A DNA stretch of 63,059 nucleotides from Bacteroidia bacterium (GCA_017857855.1 JAFMCI010000006.1:1-63059); one strand, 5' to 3'; positions 38,462 through 47,313 are shown, counted from the stretch's first letter. Made by a program: numbers and translations. Notes: generated from the letters alone by a model not told the origin.

Positions 38462-39666
38462 CGTCGCATTGCTTTAATAGGTTCTAATCTTTTAATCTTT
38501 ACTATGGTATACATATTCACTACCAACACAATAAAGAAGATGATGCCTGCATGCGATAATGCAATACTGGGGTCTAATGATGTTGGGATTAGTGCTTCAA
38601 AACCGTATTTCTCTACCACTTCTTGCATTTGTCCACTCAGGTTTATAGGGTAAATATTAAAGTATAATACAACTGGAAATGCGAAGGCTAACCCAGCAAT
38701 AATTCCGGTAATAGCCATTAGAATGGTTTCTAAGATGGCAACAATAATCACCTTGTTTTTGGCCATTCCGACGGCTATTAGAACTCCGTACTCAAAACTT
38801 CTTTCTTCGGTAAGCATGAGCACCGTGCCAAACAAACTAAAGGTGATAATGCTGTATAATATAAATAGCACAAATAATCCTCCGGCCTTATCCACTGCAA
38901 TTAATTGTTGTAGTTCGGGAAGCATTTCGTTCCAATTTAATACTTCTAGTTGATTCGTGTCTACTCTGGCAATTACCTCTTGTTGGGTCTCTTCCCAATT
39001 GTCATTTTTTAAGCCTAATACTGCGGTGGTTACCATGTTCGGCATTGCAAAAAGTTCCTGAGCTTGAGCTAGATCCATAATGACCGTTCTCTTGTTTAAC
39101 TCTGGTGTTTTTAAATCTATAAACCCAATAATAGGATAGGAGCCTGAAGCCATAGATCCCTGGTAGCCTTGGCTCAAAAAAATAATAGAATCGCCCAATT
39201 GTAAGCTCATAATATCACGTAAGCCTATGCCCACTAGTATTCCGGTCTTACGGTTTGTAAAGTATTCGCCTTGTACTACTTTTTTATCTAGTCCCAAACG
39301 ATTTTTCTCTTGCTGTACATCTAGACCGAGTATTGCTACTGGTTTGGAATTATCGTCTTTAGACGCAAGGGCAAATCCTTCTATTCGATAACTTAAATAG
39401 CTGACGTTCTCATGGTCTAGTAAGTACGTAATATCTTCGGGAGAAAAGCTATTATCTAAGGTTTTTTCTGTCCAAAACCCTTGCTTGTGAACTTGAATAT
39501 ACCCAAGATAACTACTTACTATATTTTTAAGCATGTTGCCATAGGCTCCGTATTGCAAGCTTCGCATGAATACAGCAAAAATGACCGCAAAAATGATGGA
39601 CGAAACGGTAATTATACTACGACGCTTATTTCTAAAAATATTACGCCAAGCTAGTTTGAATAGCAT
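38458..39666 (-). CDS. FtsX-like ABC permease (MacB/LolE type)
   Basis: This permease is about 402 residues long. It starts MLFKLAWRNIFRNKRRS, has a first transmembrane helix, a periplasmic domain (about 45-270) and three C-terminal helices, and ends IKRLEPIKAMRR. A longer in-frame start at 39714 would add 16 residues that lack family character. I reject it because a near-perfect promoter (TTTG, 18 bases, TACGTTTG) lies within that extension. It is the first gene of a three-gene exporter operon. Confidence 0.9.
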   Translation of the reverse strand: MLFKLAWRNIFRNKRRSIITVSSIIFAVIFAVFMRSLQYGAYGNMLKNIVSSYLGYIQVHKQGFWTEKTLDNSFSPEDITYLLDHENVSYLSYRIEGFALASKDDNSKPVAILGLDVQQEKNRLGLDKKVVQGEYFTNRKTGILVGIGLRDIMSLQLGDSIIFLSQGYQGSMASGSYPIIGFIDLKTPELNKRTVIMDLAQAQELFAMPNMVTTAVLGLKNDNWEETQQEVIARVDTNQLEVLNWNEMLPELQQLIAVDKAGGLFVLFILYSIITFSLFGTVLMLTEERSFEYGVLIAVGMAKNKVIIVAILETILMAITGIIAGLAFAFPVVLYFNIYPINLSGQMQEVVEKYGFEALIPTSLDPSIALSHAGIIFFIVLVVNMYTIVKIKRLEPIKAMRR

Positions 39667-39677
39667 TACAAAAGGAA

Positions 39678-39707
39678 CAAACGTAATGTATGGTTGTTTG
39701 TCCCAAA
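39678..39707 (-). promoter_or_regulatory. Promoter of the FtsX/LolD-type exporter operon
   Basis: On the minus strand, -33 TTTG (39704-39707) and -7 TACGTTTG (39678-39685) are separated by 18 bases, close to the Bacteroidota consensus. The ATG at 39666 is 11 bases downstream. Confidence 0.7.
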
Positions 39708-39798
39708 ATGACAATTTAGGCGTATTTCAATTTTCATCAAATGGGTTCTTATTTATTTTCACTTCGTTAAACTTTGCGATTCAAATTAGAATGGACCG

Positions 39799-41451
39799 TT
39801 ATTTTCTTTTAATACTGACGATTTTGTCACCAACGGTTATTTTATTCACGACTTCCATGCCGCTTATTACCCTAGCAAAAATGCTGTATCTCCCTTCTAA
39901 ATGTGGTGTTGAGCAGTGGGTAATAAAAAATTGTACACCTTCGGTGTCCAATCCTGCAGAGGCCATACCTACGGTTCCTTCTGAGTAGGTTTGATAGTTA
40001 CTAAACTCACTTCGTTGCGTCCAACTTAAACTGCCCCATCCGTCTCCTCTTGGGCAGCCTCCTTGTATCACAAATTGAGGCACAACTCTATGGAAATACT
40101 TATTATCATAAAATCCGGAGTCTACTAATTTTAAAAAATTACTCACCGTTCCGGGGGCATCATTTACAAAAAGTTGAATCGTGATAGCGCCTTTTGTTGT
40201 TTTGATAAGAACCTCTTGCTTGGCAGGTATGGTTTTTACAAAATTCCAATCGATAGGGTTATTGTATTTGGGTTTGTAACCTGTGAATTTTTCACCTCCT
40301 AATACTTCTATCGCCTTGCAAATGTCTATATAGGTTTCAGCTTGTTGTGGTAGCTGAAGTTTTGATTTCACCTGGTTGCATTCCATTACTAATGTATTCC
40401 AGATAGCATTGAGTTCAGGGGTGTATTTTGGTTTGCCAATTCCCTGAATTTCTATAGCTGCTAAGCTTTGCAAAGCCATATCCGTGGAACGAAGCGCATA
40501 TGAAATCAAATTCCATTTTTGGCTAGGATAAAATTGACAATACTTAGCAAATGCGGCATTCCTAATAACCGCAGCAACGGTGTCGCTCTTGACTTTATTT
40601 AAAAGAAACATTGCTGCAGAAGTAGATTCATCTTTTAAATTATCAATATGAATGGCTTTTTCGTAATCTGTTACTTTTTTAGCGAATTCTGCTTGCCATG
40701 GTTGCCCAAAGCGTTCTGTTTTTAGGATCTCGCTTTCTGTTTTTATCTTCTCTACATTAGGTATAATTAATTGTAGTTGCGTTGAGACAGGACTGGCATT
40801 TTTTAGCTGAATAAGGTTCCTTATCTCCTCCTTGTTTGCGGATGGATTTTTACGGTGATATCGTTGTAAGTAGGCCGCTGCCAATTGCTTACTGAATCCA
40901 GCATTTTCAGCGCGAATTTCAGATAGTGCTTGTTCGACTAAAGATTCAGAAAAATAACCTTTTAGTCCAAGTCTATAGACGCCGTACCACCATCCTACGT
41001 TTAGGTTAGAATCGGTGTACTCCGTATTTTCAAATAAACTAAGTGTGCTGGAATCACCACATTTACCAATAGCTTCTAAAATATATCGTCTGTTTTCATT
41101 TAACAGCTCTCCATCAAATGCGCTTCTCAAGATTTGCAATGCTTTTGGATGTCCGATTTGCCCAAGGGCGAAGGCTGCAGCCCTCCTTGGCATAGGATCT
41201 TGATCTATTTGCAGCATTTGATTCAAATAAGGAATGGCTAAAGTATCCTGTGCGCTTGCAAATGCCAATGCTGCAGCAACTCGATGACTTTCTTTTTTAG
41301 CTTTAAGAAAAGGGATAAGTCCTTCGGTATCGCGCTTATCTTGCAACTTATAAATAGTAATTAGCTTATCATCAGCCCATTGGTTGGGCGCATTTTTGTT
41401 TTTGTCACTACAAGAAGCTAACAATACAAGAAGGATTATGCTGTATTTCAT
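39799..41451 (-). CDS. HEAT-repeat/cyclophilin lipoprotein (peptidyl-prolyl isomerase)
   Basis: This is a lipoprotein of about 550 residues (MKYSIILLVLLASCSDK, Cys near residue 14). Residues about 40-370 are HEAT-like helical repeats (RRAAAFALGQIGHPKALQILRSAF). Residues 390-550 form a cyclophilin domain with TTKGAITIQLFVNDAPGTVSNFLKL, FHRVVPQFVIQGGCPRGDGWG and FFITHCSTPHLEGRYSIFA. It probably folds or chaperones exported proteins at the outer membrane or periplasm. ATG 41451 is preferred to 41460 because a TACATTTG box spans 41458-41465. Confidence 0.9.
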   Translation of the reverse strand: MKYSIILLVLLASCSDKNKNAPNQWADDKLITIYKLQDKRDTEGLIPFLKAKKESHRVAAALAFASAQDTLAIPYLNQMLQIDQDPMPRRAAAFALGQIGHPKALQILRSAFDGELLNENRRYILEAIGKCGDSSTLSLFENTEYTDSNLNVGWWYGVYRLGLKGYFSESLVEQALSEIRAENAGFSKQLAAAYLQRYHRKNPSANKEEIRNLIQLKNASPVSTQLQLIIPNVEKIKTESEILKTERFGQPWQAEFAKKVTDYEKAIHIDNLKDESTSAAMFLLNKVKSDTVAAVIRNAAFAKYCQFYPSQKWNLISYALRSTDMALQSLAAIEIQGIGKPKYTPELNAIWNTLVMECNQVKSKLQLPQQAETYIDICKAIEVLGGEKFTGYKPKYNNPIDWNFVKTIPAKQEVLIKTTKGAITIQLFVNDAPGTVSNFLKLVDSGFYDNKYFHRVVPQFVIQGGCPRGDGWGSLSWTQRSEFSNYQTYSEGTVGMASAGLDTEGVQFFITHCSTPHLEGRYSIFARVISGMEVVNKITVGDKIVSIKRK

Positions 41452-41457
41452 CGCGAG

Positions 41458-41465
41458 CAAATGTA
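41458..41465 (-). promoter_or_regulatory. -7 box of the HEAT-cyclophilin gene
   Basis: TACATTTG on the minus strand matches TAnnTTTG. It is six bases before the ATG at 41451 and overlaps the alternative upstream ATG. Confidence 0.6.
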
Positions 41466-41537
41466 GGACTTATACACTTCTTTTAATAGTAGCATAACGG
41501 TAACATTGCGATAACATGAGCTAAATACAATTGCACT

Positions 41538-41840
41538 GTGAAATTGAAGCTAACCGCTGTATTACTTATCGCATCGTTAATGACATTTGCTAATAACCCT
41601 ATGAAAATCAAGGTATTAGATGAGAACAATGAGCCAGTAATTGGAGCTAAAGTAATGTTGCCTTCTGTAGAGTTATCTTCTTTTACCAATTTTGATGGAG
41701 AAAGCGAAATATCTGCGGTGTATGAAACTAAAGTTACGGTAGAGTATATAGGATACGAGCCTCAAGAAATTGAAATTCCAGTTCACGGAGACGAATTCGT
41801 AATAGTACTTCATAAGAGAGTGCCAAGTCACGCTCTATAA
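41538..41840 (+). CDS. Small exported carboxypeptidase-regulatory-like domain protein
   Basis: This 100-residue protein starts at GTG. It has a signal peptide (MKLKLTAVLLIASLMTFAN) and a single CarboxypepD_reg-like beta-sandwich (PMKIKVLDENNEPVIGAKVMLPSVELSSFTNFDGES). The same domain forms the N-terminal plug extension of many SusC/TonB receptors in this phylum, but here it stands alone. A near-consensus box TACAATTG ends four bases before the GTG. The function is unknown. Confidence 0.75.
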   Translation: MKLKLTAVLLIASLMTFANNPMKIKVLDENNEPVIGAKVMLPSVELSSFTNFDGESEISAVYETKVTVEYIGYEPQEIEIPVHGDEFVIVLHKRVPSHAL

Positions 41841-41894
41841 TTTACCTTTATAATCTAATAGTATTTTTTGTGTGGGCTGGGTGATAGGCCCAGT

Positions 41895-41902
41895 TAACTT
41901 TG
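41895..41902 (+). promoter_or_regulatory. -7 box of the thioredoxin gene
   Basis: TAACTTTG matches TAnnTTTG and lies four bases before the ATG at 41907. A small inverted repeat (TGGGC/GCCCA, about 41874-41893) occupies the region just upstream and could be an operator. Confidence 0.6.
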
Positions 41903-41906
41903 CACC

Positions 41907-42221
41907 ATGTCAATACACGTATCTACAGATAAAGATTTTAATGAGTTGCTAGCCAGTAATGAAAAAGTAGTGGTTAAGTATTTCGCCAATTGGTGTGGTA
42001 GTTGCAAGCTTTTTGCGCCTAAGTACAGACGTTTGTCTGAGGATGAGCGATTTTCAGGTATTACCTTTTTAGATGTGAATGCGGAAGAAAATCTCGAAGC
42101 ACGTAAGGCTGCGGGGGTAGACAACTTGCCGTATTTTGCGGTATTTAAAAATGGTAAGCTTGTAAACGGAGCGGCTACGAGCCTAGAGCCAAAAGTGGTT
42201 GAATTATTAGAGTCCTTATAA
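41907..42221 (+). CDS. Thioredoxin-family protein
   Basis: This 104-residue thioredoxin-fold protein has an active site WCGSCK (Cys30, Cys33) instead of the classical WCGPC, and the cis-proline segment NLPYFAVFKNGK near 73-84. It has no signal peptide and is probably cytoplasmic. It is followed by a small conserved gene and then by a convergent 2-Cys peroxiredoxin gene, which suggests a shared redox function such as peroxiredoxin reduction. Confidence 0.88.
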   Translation: MSIHVSTDKDFNELLASNEKVVVKYFANWCGSCKLFAPKYRRLSEDERFSGITFLDVNAEENLEARKAAGVDNLPYFAVFKNGKLVNGAATSLEPKVVELLESL

Positions 42222-42238
42222 GTTAGATCAAGAATAAG

Positions 42239-42481
42239 ATGCAGATTCCTGTCATTAAAAAAATTACAGAAGCTTATAGCTTAGTTGAGTTACAAAAAGC
42301 CGAAGCGGCGTTGTATGAGGAACAAATTCCTGAAATTGAAATAGAAGGTAAAGATGAAGGTGAGCAGCTTACACATGTGCTAGCGGCTATTTTCATTTTA
42401 GAATATATGGCTGAAAATGGAGTTGACCTAAAAACCGCATTAAGAGAATATACCTTGAAGGTAAGAAATAGTATTTCATAA
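42239..42481 (+). CDS. Small conserved protein next to thioredoxin (DUF6952-like)
   Basis: This 80-residue acidic helical protein begins MQIPVIKKITEAYSLVELQKAE and lacks cysteines and a signal peptide. I recall a family (DUF6952) of similar length with this opening beside thioredoxin and peroxiredoxin genes in Flavobacteriia; the assignment is tentative. It lies 17 bases after the thioredoxin gene and is surely cotranscribed with it. The function is unknown. Confidence 0.65.
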   Translation: MQIPVIKKITEAYSLVELQKAEAALYEEQIPEIEIEGKDEGEQLTHVLAAIFILEYMAENGVDLKTALREYTLKVRNSIS

Positions 42482-42526
42482 TTTTCGGTCATCCAAAATA
42501 ACAAAGAAAAAATGCTTTACGAAGCA

Positions 42527-42560
42527 AAAAAAAGCCACCTCGCAATGAAGTGGCTTTTTA
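42527..42560. terminator. Bidirectional terminator between the thioredoxin operon and the peroxiredoxin gene
   Basis: A 10-bp stem AAAAAGCCAC/GTGGCTTTTT (42529-42538 and 42550-42559) has T-runs on both strands. It separates the convergent thioredoxin operon and peroxiredoxin gene. Confidence 0.9.
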
Positions 42561-42584
42561 GGTTGTTTACAAAATTCTATATTT

Positions 42585-43217
42585 TTAGTGTTTTGCGAGG
42601 TAATCAGCAACTCCGCCAAATGTAGCGTTCATCGCATCTTTACCTTCAGACCAGTTTGCAGGGCAAACTTCACCATGTGTATCTAAGTGAATAAGTGAGT
42701 CTAGCATACGCATAGCTTCATCTATACTTCTTCCCAATGGTAGATCATTTACAACTTGATGTCTAACTACTCCATTTTTATCAATTAAGAATAGTCCTCT
42801 GTATGCAATCATCGGACCAGTTGCAAAAAGTTCGTTATTTTCATTGTAGTCGTAATCTCCAAACAAAATACCGTAATTAGTGGTTATAGTTTTGGTAGTG
42901 TCCGCAACTATAGGATAGGTAACGCCTTGTATACCGCCGTTATCTTTTGCCATTTGTAGCCATCCCCAGTGACTTTCTTCAGTATCTGTTGAGCAGGCTA
43001 CTATTTTACAACCTTTTGCTTCGAAATCAGCAAGCTTTGCTTGAAAAGCATGTAACTCTGTTGGACACACAAAAGTGAAGTCTTTTGGGTAAAAGAAAAA
43101 GATAGCATAGCTGTCTTTTGCATATTCGCTTAAGGAGAAATTCTCTATTATTTCGTCTCCATTGATTACGGCTCCTGCACTGAAATGTGGAGCTTTTTTT
43201 CCTACTAGTACTGACAT
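42585..43217 (-). CDS. 2-Cys peroxiredoxin (AhpC/Prx type)
   Basis: This 210-residue typical 2-Cys peroxiredoxin has the peroxidatic cysteine in FTFVCPTE (Cys51) and the resolving cysteine in GEVCPANW (about Cys185). The C-terminal YF-like extension is replaced by DYLAKH. It reduces H2O2 and organic peroxides, probably with electrons from the neighbouring thioredoxin. Confidence 0.95.
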   Translation of the reverse strand: MSVLVGKKAPHFSAGAVINGDEIIENFSLSEYAKDSYAIFFFYPKDFTFVCPTELHAFQAKLADFEAKGCKIVACSTDTEESHWGWLQMAKDNGGIQGVTYPIVADTTKTITTNYGILFGDYDYNENNELFATGPMIAYRGLFLIDKNGVVRHQVVNDLPLGRSIDEAMRMLDSLIHLDTHGEVCPANWSEGKDAMNATFGGVADYLAKH

Positions 43218-43250
43218 TTTTATTATTTTATATTAATCGTTTGATCTGTG

Positions 43251-43258
43251 CAAAGATA
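43251..43258 (-). promoter_or_regulatory. -7 box of the peroxiredoxin gene
   Basis: TATCTTTG on the minus strand matches TAnnTTTG, 33 bases before the ATG. The leader is therefore short but real, unlike most genes here. Confidence 0.5.
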
Positions 43259-43391
43259 GTAATAACAACAAGCCTGTCTAAAGGTTCTACATTGTTAATT
43301 GATATACAGCAATAAGAAGTTGTAATAAAAATTTTGCGCAATGTTAAATTAATGTTAAGTTTGTTATCTAATTGTTAACGAACAAAAAAAT

Positions 43392-43853
43392 ATGAGAAGC
43401 CTTACCACCCTAATTGCAGCAGTTTGTACCCTAGTATCCTTTGCTCTTACTACGAATATTGTAGTTAAGGATGGTATTTATTTCAATGAAGACGGTAGTT
43501 TGTTCTCAGGTGAATATGAACAATTTGAATCTGGTATTAAACTAGCTACCATTTCGGTGAATAATGGTTTACTATCAGGGTCTGCGGTGTATTACCATGC
43601 CAATGGTGCCATAAAGGAAGAAGGAACATTTGTCAACGGTAAGAGATCAGGTAGCTGGTTTCAGTACACCTCAAGTGGCGAATTAACCAGTGTTGCAGCA
43701 TTTAATAATGATAAAAAAGAAGGTAAGTGGATTGTTTGGGACGAAGCTGGAAAGATTAGATTTGAAATGTACTACAGCGAGGGTAAGAAAGTAGGTACGT
43801 GGAAAATGTGGGATGCCGATGGTCAATTGACCAAAAAGACTTTTGAGCAGTAA
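43392..43853 (+). CDS. Exported MORN/YwqK-type repeat protein
   Basis: This 153-residue protein has a signal peptide (about residues 1-21). Four to five MORN-like repeats of the type G-x-x-x-x-Y/F-x-x-N/S-G-x-x (YYHANGAIKEEGTFVNGKRSG, WFQYTSSGELTSVAAF, KWIVWDEAGKIRFEMYYSEG) follow. This architecture is often named YwqK-family antitoxin, but there is no toxin gene here and it is exported, so I do not propose antitoxin activity. It is a single gene ending in a strong terminator. Confidence 0.8.
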   Translation: MRSLTTLIAAVCTLVSFALTTNIVVKDGIYFNEDGSLFSGEYEQFESGIKLATISVNNGLLSGSAVYYHANGAIKEEGTFVNGKRSGSWFQYTSSGELTSVAAFNNDKKEGKWIVWDEAGKIRFEMYYSEGKKVGTWKMWDADGQLTKKTFEQ

Positions 43854-43883
43854 TTATTTGTTATTGCTTTGAATTTTGTAATC

Positions 43884-43917
43884 AAAGTCGTTTGTCGCAA
43901 GACAAGCGACTTTTTTT
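43884..43917. terminator. Terminator with GCAA tetraloop
   Basis: A 13-bp stem with one G-U wobble (43884-43896 and 43901-43913) is closed by a GCAA (GNRA) tetraloop and followed by seven T residues on the plus strand. It lies between the MORN protein gene and the convergent carbonic anhydrase gene. Confidence 0.92.
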
Positions 43918-44431
43918 ATGGTGAGGTTTTATAGTATTTAGAAAATTCTTTGGCTTTTGCCACATATACTTCTGCATTTATTTTTATATTCTCTGCCTGT
44001 TCATTAGAAATTGTTTTTACCACTTTTGCTGGCGACCCTAAAACAAGAGAATAGGGGGGAATAATAGTGCCGCTAGTTACCAAAGCATTTGCCCCTATGA
44101 TAGAAAACTCACCTATGTGAGCGTTATTAAGAATGGTAGCATTCATACCCACCAAAACATTATTAGCTAGAATAGCCCCGTGAACTATGGCACCATGACC
44201 AATTATGCACTCTTCACCGATATGAGTAGGCTCATTGGGGTCACAATGAATGACAGCATTGTCTTGTACATTACTTCGGGCACCAATGGTAATGGCTTCA
44301 CTGTCTCCCCTTAAAACAGCCCCGTACCAAACGCTTACTTGGTCTCCTAATCTTACATTGCCTATCACAGTAGCAGTAGGAGCGATAAAAACGTCTGTCC
44401 CTTTAATGATAGGTTTATAAAGATTACTCAT
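43916..44431 (-). CDS. Gamma carbonic anhydrase-family protein
   Basis: This 171-residue left-handed beta-helix protein has hexapeptide repeats (VIGNVRLGDQVSVWYGAVLRGD). The probable zinc histidines are in VIHCDP and in GHGAIVHG. It resembles the YrdA/CaiE group, whose members are trimers with uncertain carbonic anhydrase activity. The start overlaps the acyltransferase stop by eight bases. Confidence 0.9.
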   Translation of the reverse strand: MSNLYKPIIKGTDVFIAPTATVIGNVRLGDQVSVWYGAVLRGDSEAITIGARSNVQDNAVIHCDPNEPTHIGEECIIGHGAIVHGAILANNVLVGMNATILNNAHIGEFSIIGANALVTSGTIIPPYSLVLGSPAKVVKTISNEQAENIKINAEVYVAKAKEFSKYYKTSP

Positions 44432-45293
44432 TTTCTTTTCTTACGCGTTTCCATCGTTTGTGTGTCCATAGCCAAAATTCAGGGTGTGCAAGTATTTGCT
44501 CTTCTAGTTTTTGCGTATGTGCTTTGGTAATTTCTCCTTCATCCGTTTGATTAGGGTCATCAAAAAGTACATCTATATCTAGGGTGTAATGCCCTCGTTT
44601 AGCTTTATGAATAGAACCGTATAAAACAGGTAAATTATATTTTTTGGCAAACCGTTCTGTTCCCAAGGCCACGGCAGTATCCTGATTTAGAAAATTAGTC
44701 CAAAGTACAGATTTACTATAGGTAGGACTCTGGTCGGCACCAAAAACAGTCATTCTTGGAGTGGTATGTTCTTCGGTAAAATAAGCGAAGGAGTCTTTGG
44801 TTGTTACCATTCGTAAGCCAAATGCACTGCGAGACTCTTTTATTTTACGGTCAAAAAAAGCATTATTTAGTTTGCTATAAAGGGCTACAACGTCATGTGG
44901 AACTTGTTGATGTAATCCTGACGCCAACATTTCCCAGTTATTATAATGCCCCCCTACGATTATTACATCTTGACCTTTTTGAAAATAGGAGGGAAGAGCG
45001 CCTGGTAAGTTGACTACAAATCGTTTGTCTAGTTGCTTTTGGGTAATACTAAATAGTTTTATGCTTTCTACAATTAAATCAGTCAGATGTCTGTAAAATG
45101 CCCTACAGATCGTTTTGATCTCTCGCTCTGTCTTATTGGGAAACGAATTCCTGAGGTTGGAAAGAACTACTTTTTTACGGTACGGGATTAGGTTATAAAA
45201 TACAAAGGATAAAAAATCAGAAAAACCGTACAACAGCCAATAAGGCAAGTAGGATATAGGTTTTAGAATAAGATAAAAAAGTATTTTACTCAC
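44424..45293 (-). CDS. Lipid A-type (LpxL/HtrB family) acyltransferase
   Basis: This 289-residue inner-membrane acyltransferase has a hydrophobic N-terminal segment (SYLPYWLLYGFSDFLSFVFYNLIPYR). The catalytic H-x4-E motif is in GGHYNNWEML near residues 115-124, and a further conserved segment is FGADQSP. It probably adds a secondary acyl chain to lipid A or to another lipid. The start codon is GTG, four bases after a TACATTTG box. A perfect 16-bp inverted repeat covers the upstream promoter region. Confidence 0.9.
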   Translation of the reverse strand: MSKILFYLILKPISYLPYWLLYGFSDFLSFVFYNLIPYRKKVVLSNLRNSFPNKTEREIKTICRAFYRHLTDLIVESIKLFSITQKQLDKRFVVNLPGALPSYFQKGQDVIIVGGHYNNWEMLASGLHQQVPHDVVALYSKLNNAFFDRKIKESRSAFGLRMVTTKDSFAYFTEEHTTPRMTVFGADQSPTYSKSVLWTNFLNQDTAVALGTERFAKKYNLPVLYGSIHKAKRGHYTLDIDVLFDDPNQTDEGEITKAHTQKLEEQILAHPEFWLWTHKRWKRVRKENE

Positions 45294-45297
45294 GAAA

Positions 45298-45330
45298 CAA
45301 ATGTAAGTCTAAGATTAAGTTTAAACCAAA
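45298..45330 (-). promoter_or_regulatory. Promoter of the acyltransferase / carbonic anhydrase pair
   Basis: On the minus strand, -33 TTTG (45327-45330) and -7 TACATTTG (45298-45305) are spaced by 21 bases. The -7 box ends four bases before the GTG start, which predicts a leaderless transcript. One arm of an inverted repeat fills the spacer. Confidence 0.7.
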
Positions 45331-45355
45331 GCCTTGTTCTAAACTTAATCTTAGA
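45308..45355. repeat. Perfect 16-bp inverted repeat upstream of the acyltransferase gene
   Basis: Arms 45308-45323 and 45340-45355 are exact reverse complements with a 16-base loop. No T-run follows on either strand within a few bases, so it is an imperfect terminator candidate for typA. It also spans the acyltransferase promoter and may be an operator. Confidence 0.85.
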
Positions 45356-45371
45356 ATTAGTTTTAAGTTTT

Positions 45372-47183
45372 TTACATAGAGAGAGCTCCGTTTTTGGCTC
45401 TTTTACGTTCGTGTTCTAATAAGTAAATCTTACGCAGACGAATATTTTCAGGCGTAACTTCTACATACTCATCAGCTTGAATATACTCTAATGCTTCTTC
45501 TAGCGTGAATAATTGTGGTGGAATAAGTTTGATTTTCTCATCTGCGCCACTACTACGAACGTTACTTTGTTTTTTAGCTTTAGTTAGATTAACTACTACA
45601 TCTCCAGGACGTGAGTGCTCACCTACCACTTGACCTTCATAAATCGCCTGATTCGGAGATACAAAGAACTTGCCTCTATCTTGTAAGTTATTGAGTGAAT
45701 AAGGAATAGCACCACCATTTTCCATACTGATCAAAGATCCGTTTATACGCTGAGGGATATCTCCTTTATGAGGTTGAAATTCTTTGAAACGATGTGAGAT
45801 AATTGCTTCTCCCTGAGTAGAAGTAAGTAAGGTGTTTCTTAGTCCAATGATTCCACGAGACGGGATTTCAAACTCAAGATGCATTATATCACCTTTTGGT
45901 TCCATCGTAAGCATGTTTCCTTTTCTCAAGGAAACGAATTCTATTACTTTACCACTATGATGTTCTGGAACATCGATGGTAAGTTCTTCAATAGGTTCGC
46001 ATTTTACTCCATCAATTTCTTTGATAATAACACGTGGTTGACCAATTTGTAACTCATAGCCTTCTCTACGCATAGTTTCAATAAGTACAGCTAAATGCAA
46101 TACTCCCCTGCCGTATACCAAGAATGAATCTGCCGTAGCTGTTTCTTGCAGTTTCATAGCAAGATTTCTTTCCAACTCTTGTCCTAGTCTATCTTTAATA
46201 TGCCTACTAGTTACATATTTTCCTTCTTTACCAAAGAAAGGAGAATCGTTAATAGTAAACAGCATACTGATCGTAGGTTCATCTATGCTAATAGAAGGTA
46301 AAGCTTCAGGATTCTCTGGATCAGAGATAGTGTCTCCTATTTCAAAACCTTCAAGACCTGTTACAGCGCAAATATCACCAGCAGCAACTCTTTCTACTTT
46401 CACTTTTGCGAGACCATCATATAAGAAAAGTTCTTTTACCTTGGTTTTAGAAACGCTTCCGTCTCTTTTTACTAGAGAAACGTTTTGATTAACGACTAAT
46501 TCACCTCTTTTTAGTTTACCAATGGCTATACGACCTGTATACTTGCTAAAATCTAGAGAAGTTATCATCATTTGTACATTTCCTTCTTCTTGTATAGGTG
46601 CAGGAACGTGCTCTAATATTGCATCTAAAGCAGCGAACATATTGTCGGTAGGTTCTCTCCAATCATTGCTCATCCAGCCATTTTTTGCTGATCCATACAC
46701 GGTAGCAAAATCGAGTTGATCTTCATTCGCATCTAGGGCGAACATTAAATCGAACACTTTTTCATGTACCTCCTCTGGAGTACAATTTTCTTTATCTACT
46801 TTATTTACAACAACTACAGGCTTCAATCCAGCTTCTAGCGCTTTTTGAAGTACAAATCTTGTTTGTGGCATTGGGCCTTCAAATGCATCTACTAAAAGCA
46901 GTACGCCATCAGCCATATTCATTACACGCTCTACCTCACCACCAAAATCACTGTGACCTGGGGTGTCGATAATATTTATCTTAGTGCCTTTGTATTGAAC
47001 AGAAACGTTTTTAGAAAGAATAGTAATGCCACGTTCCTTTTCAATGTCATTGTTATCCATTACTAATTCTCCAGGTTTCTCGTGATCTTTAAAAAATTCA
47101 CAGGCTTGAAGAATTTTGTCTACTAGGGTAGTTTTACCGTGGTCAACGTGAGCTATTATGGCTACGTTTCTAATTTTTTGCAT
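45372..47183 (-). CDS. typA: Translational GTPase TypA/BipA
   Basis: This 603-residue ribosome-associated GTPase has G1 AHVDHGKTT at about 10-18, a switch region ERGITI, G3 [10 protein letters not shown] and G4 NKVD. EF-G-like domains and the TypA-specific C-terminal domain follow. It supports 50S assembly and stress or cold adaptation. The length matches E. coli BipA (607). It is preceded by its own promoter box at 47208-47215. Confidence 0.97.
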   Translation of the reverse strand: MQKIRNVAIIAHVDHGKTTLVDKILQACEFFKDHEKPGELVMDNNDIEKERGITILSKNVSVQYKGTKINIIDTPGHSDFGGEVERVMNMADGVLLLVDAFEGPMPQTRFVLQKALEAGLKPVVVVNKVDKENCTPEEVHEKVFDLMFALDANEDQLDFATVYGSAKNGWMSNDWREPTDNMFAALDAILEHVPAPIQEEGNVQMMITSLDFSKYTGRIAIGKLKRGELVVNQNVSLVKRDGSVSKTKVKELFLYDGLAKVKVERVAAGDICAVTGLEGFEIGDTISDPENPEALPSISIDEPTISMLFTINDSPFFGKEGKYVTSRHIKDRLGQELERNLAMKLQETATADSFLVYGRGVLHLAVLIETMRREGYELQIGQPRVIIKEIDGVKCEPIEELTIDVPEHHSGKVIEFVSLRKGNMLTMEPKGDIMHLEFEIPSRGIIGLRNTLLTSTQGEAIISHRFKEFQPHKGDIPQRINGSLISMENGGAIPYSLNNLQDRGKFFVSPNQAIYEGQVVGEHSRPGDVVVNLTKAKKQSNVRSSGADEKIKLIPPQLFTLEEALEYIQADEYVEVTPENIRLRKIYLLEHERKRAKNGALSM

Positions 47184-47207
47184 AAATTGCTGTATCTAAA
47201 ATGGGTG

Positions 47208-47215
47208 CAAAGGTA
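47208..47215 (-). promoter_or_regulatory. -7 box of typA
   Basis: TACCTTTG on the minus strand matches TAnnTTTG, 24 bases before the typA ATG and downstream of the dnaA terminator. Confidence 0.55.
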
Positions 47216-47253
47216 GTGAATAATCTCCTTGTAAGCATAAATAGAAAATTACC

Positions 47254-47293
47254 AAAAAAATAAAGCCTCAATTACAATGAAATTAAGGCTTTA
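47254..47293 (-). terminator. Terminator of dnaA
   Basis: A 13-bp stem with one mismatch (47261-47273 and 47281-47293) is followed, reading leftward, by ATTTTTTTGG. It separates dnaA from typA. Confidence 0.85.
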
Positions 47294-47313
47294 CAATAAA
47301 CGTAGATTACGTT

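Noticed and set aside
43392..43853. YwqK-type antitoxin of a toxin-antitoxin pair
   Set aside because: The protein has a signal peptide and MORN repeats, and there is no small toxin gene beside it. The family name is not evidence of antitoxin function.
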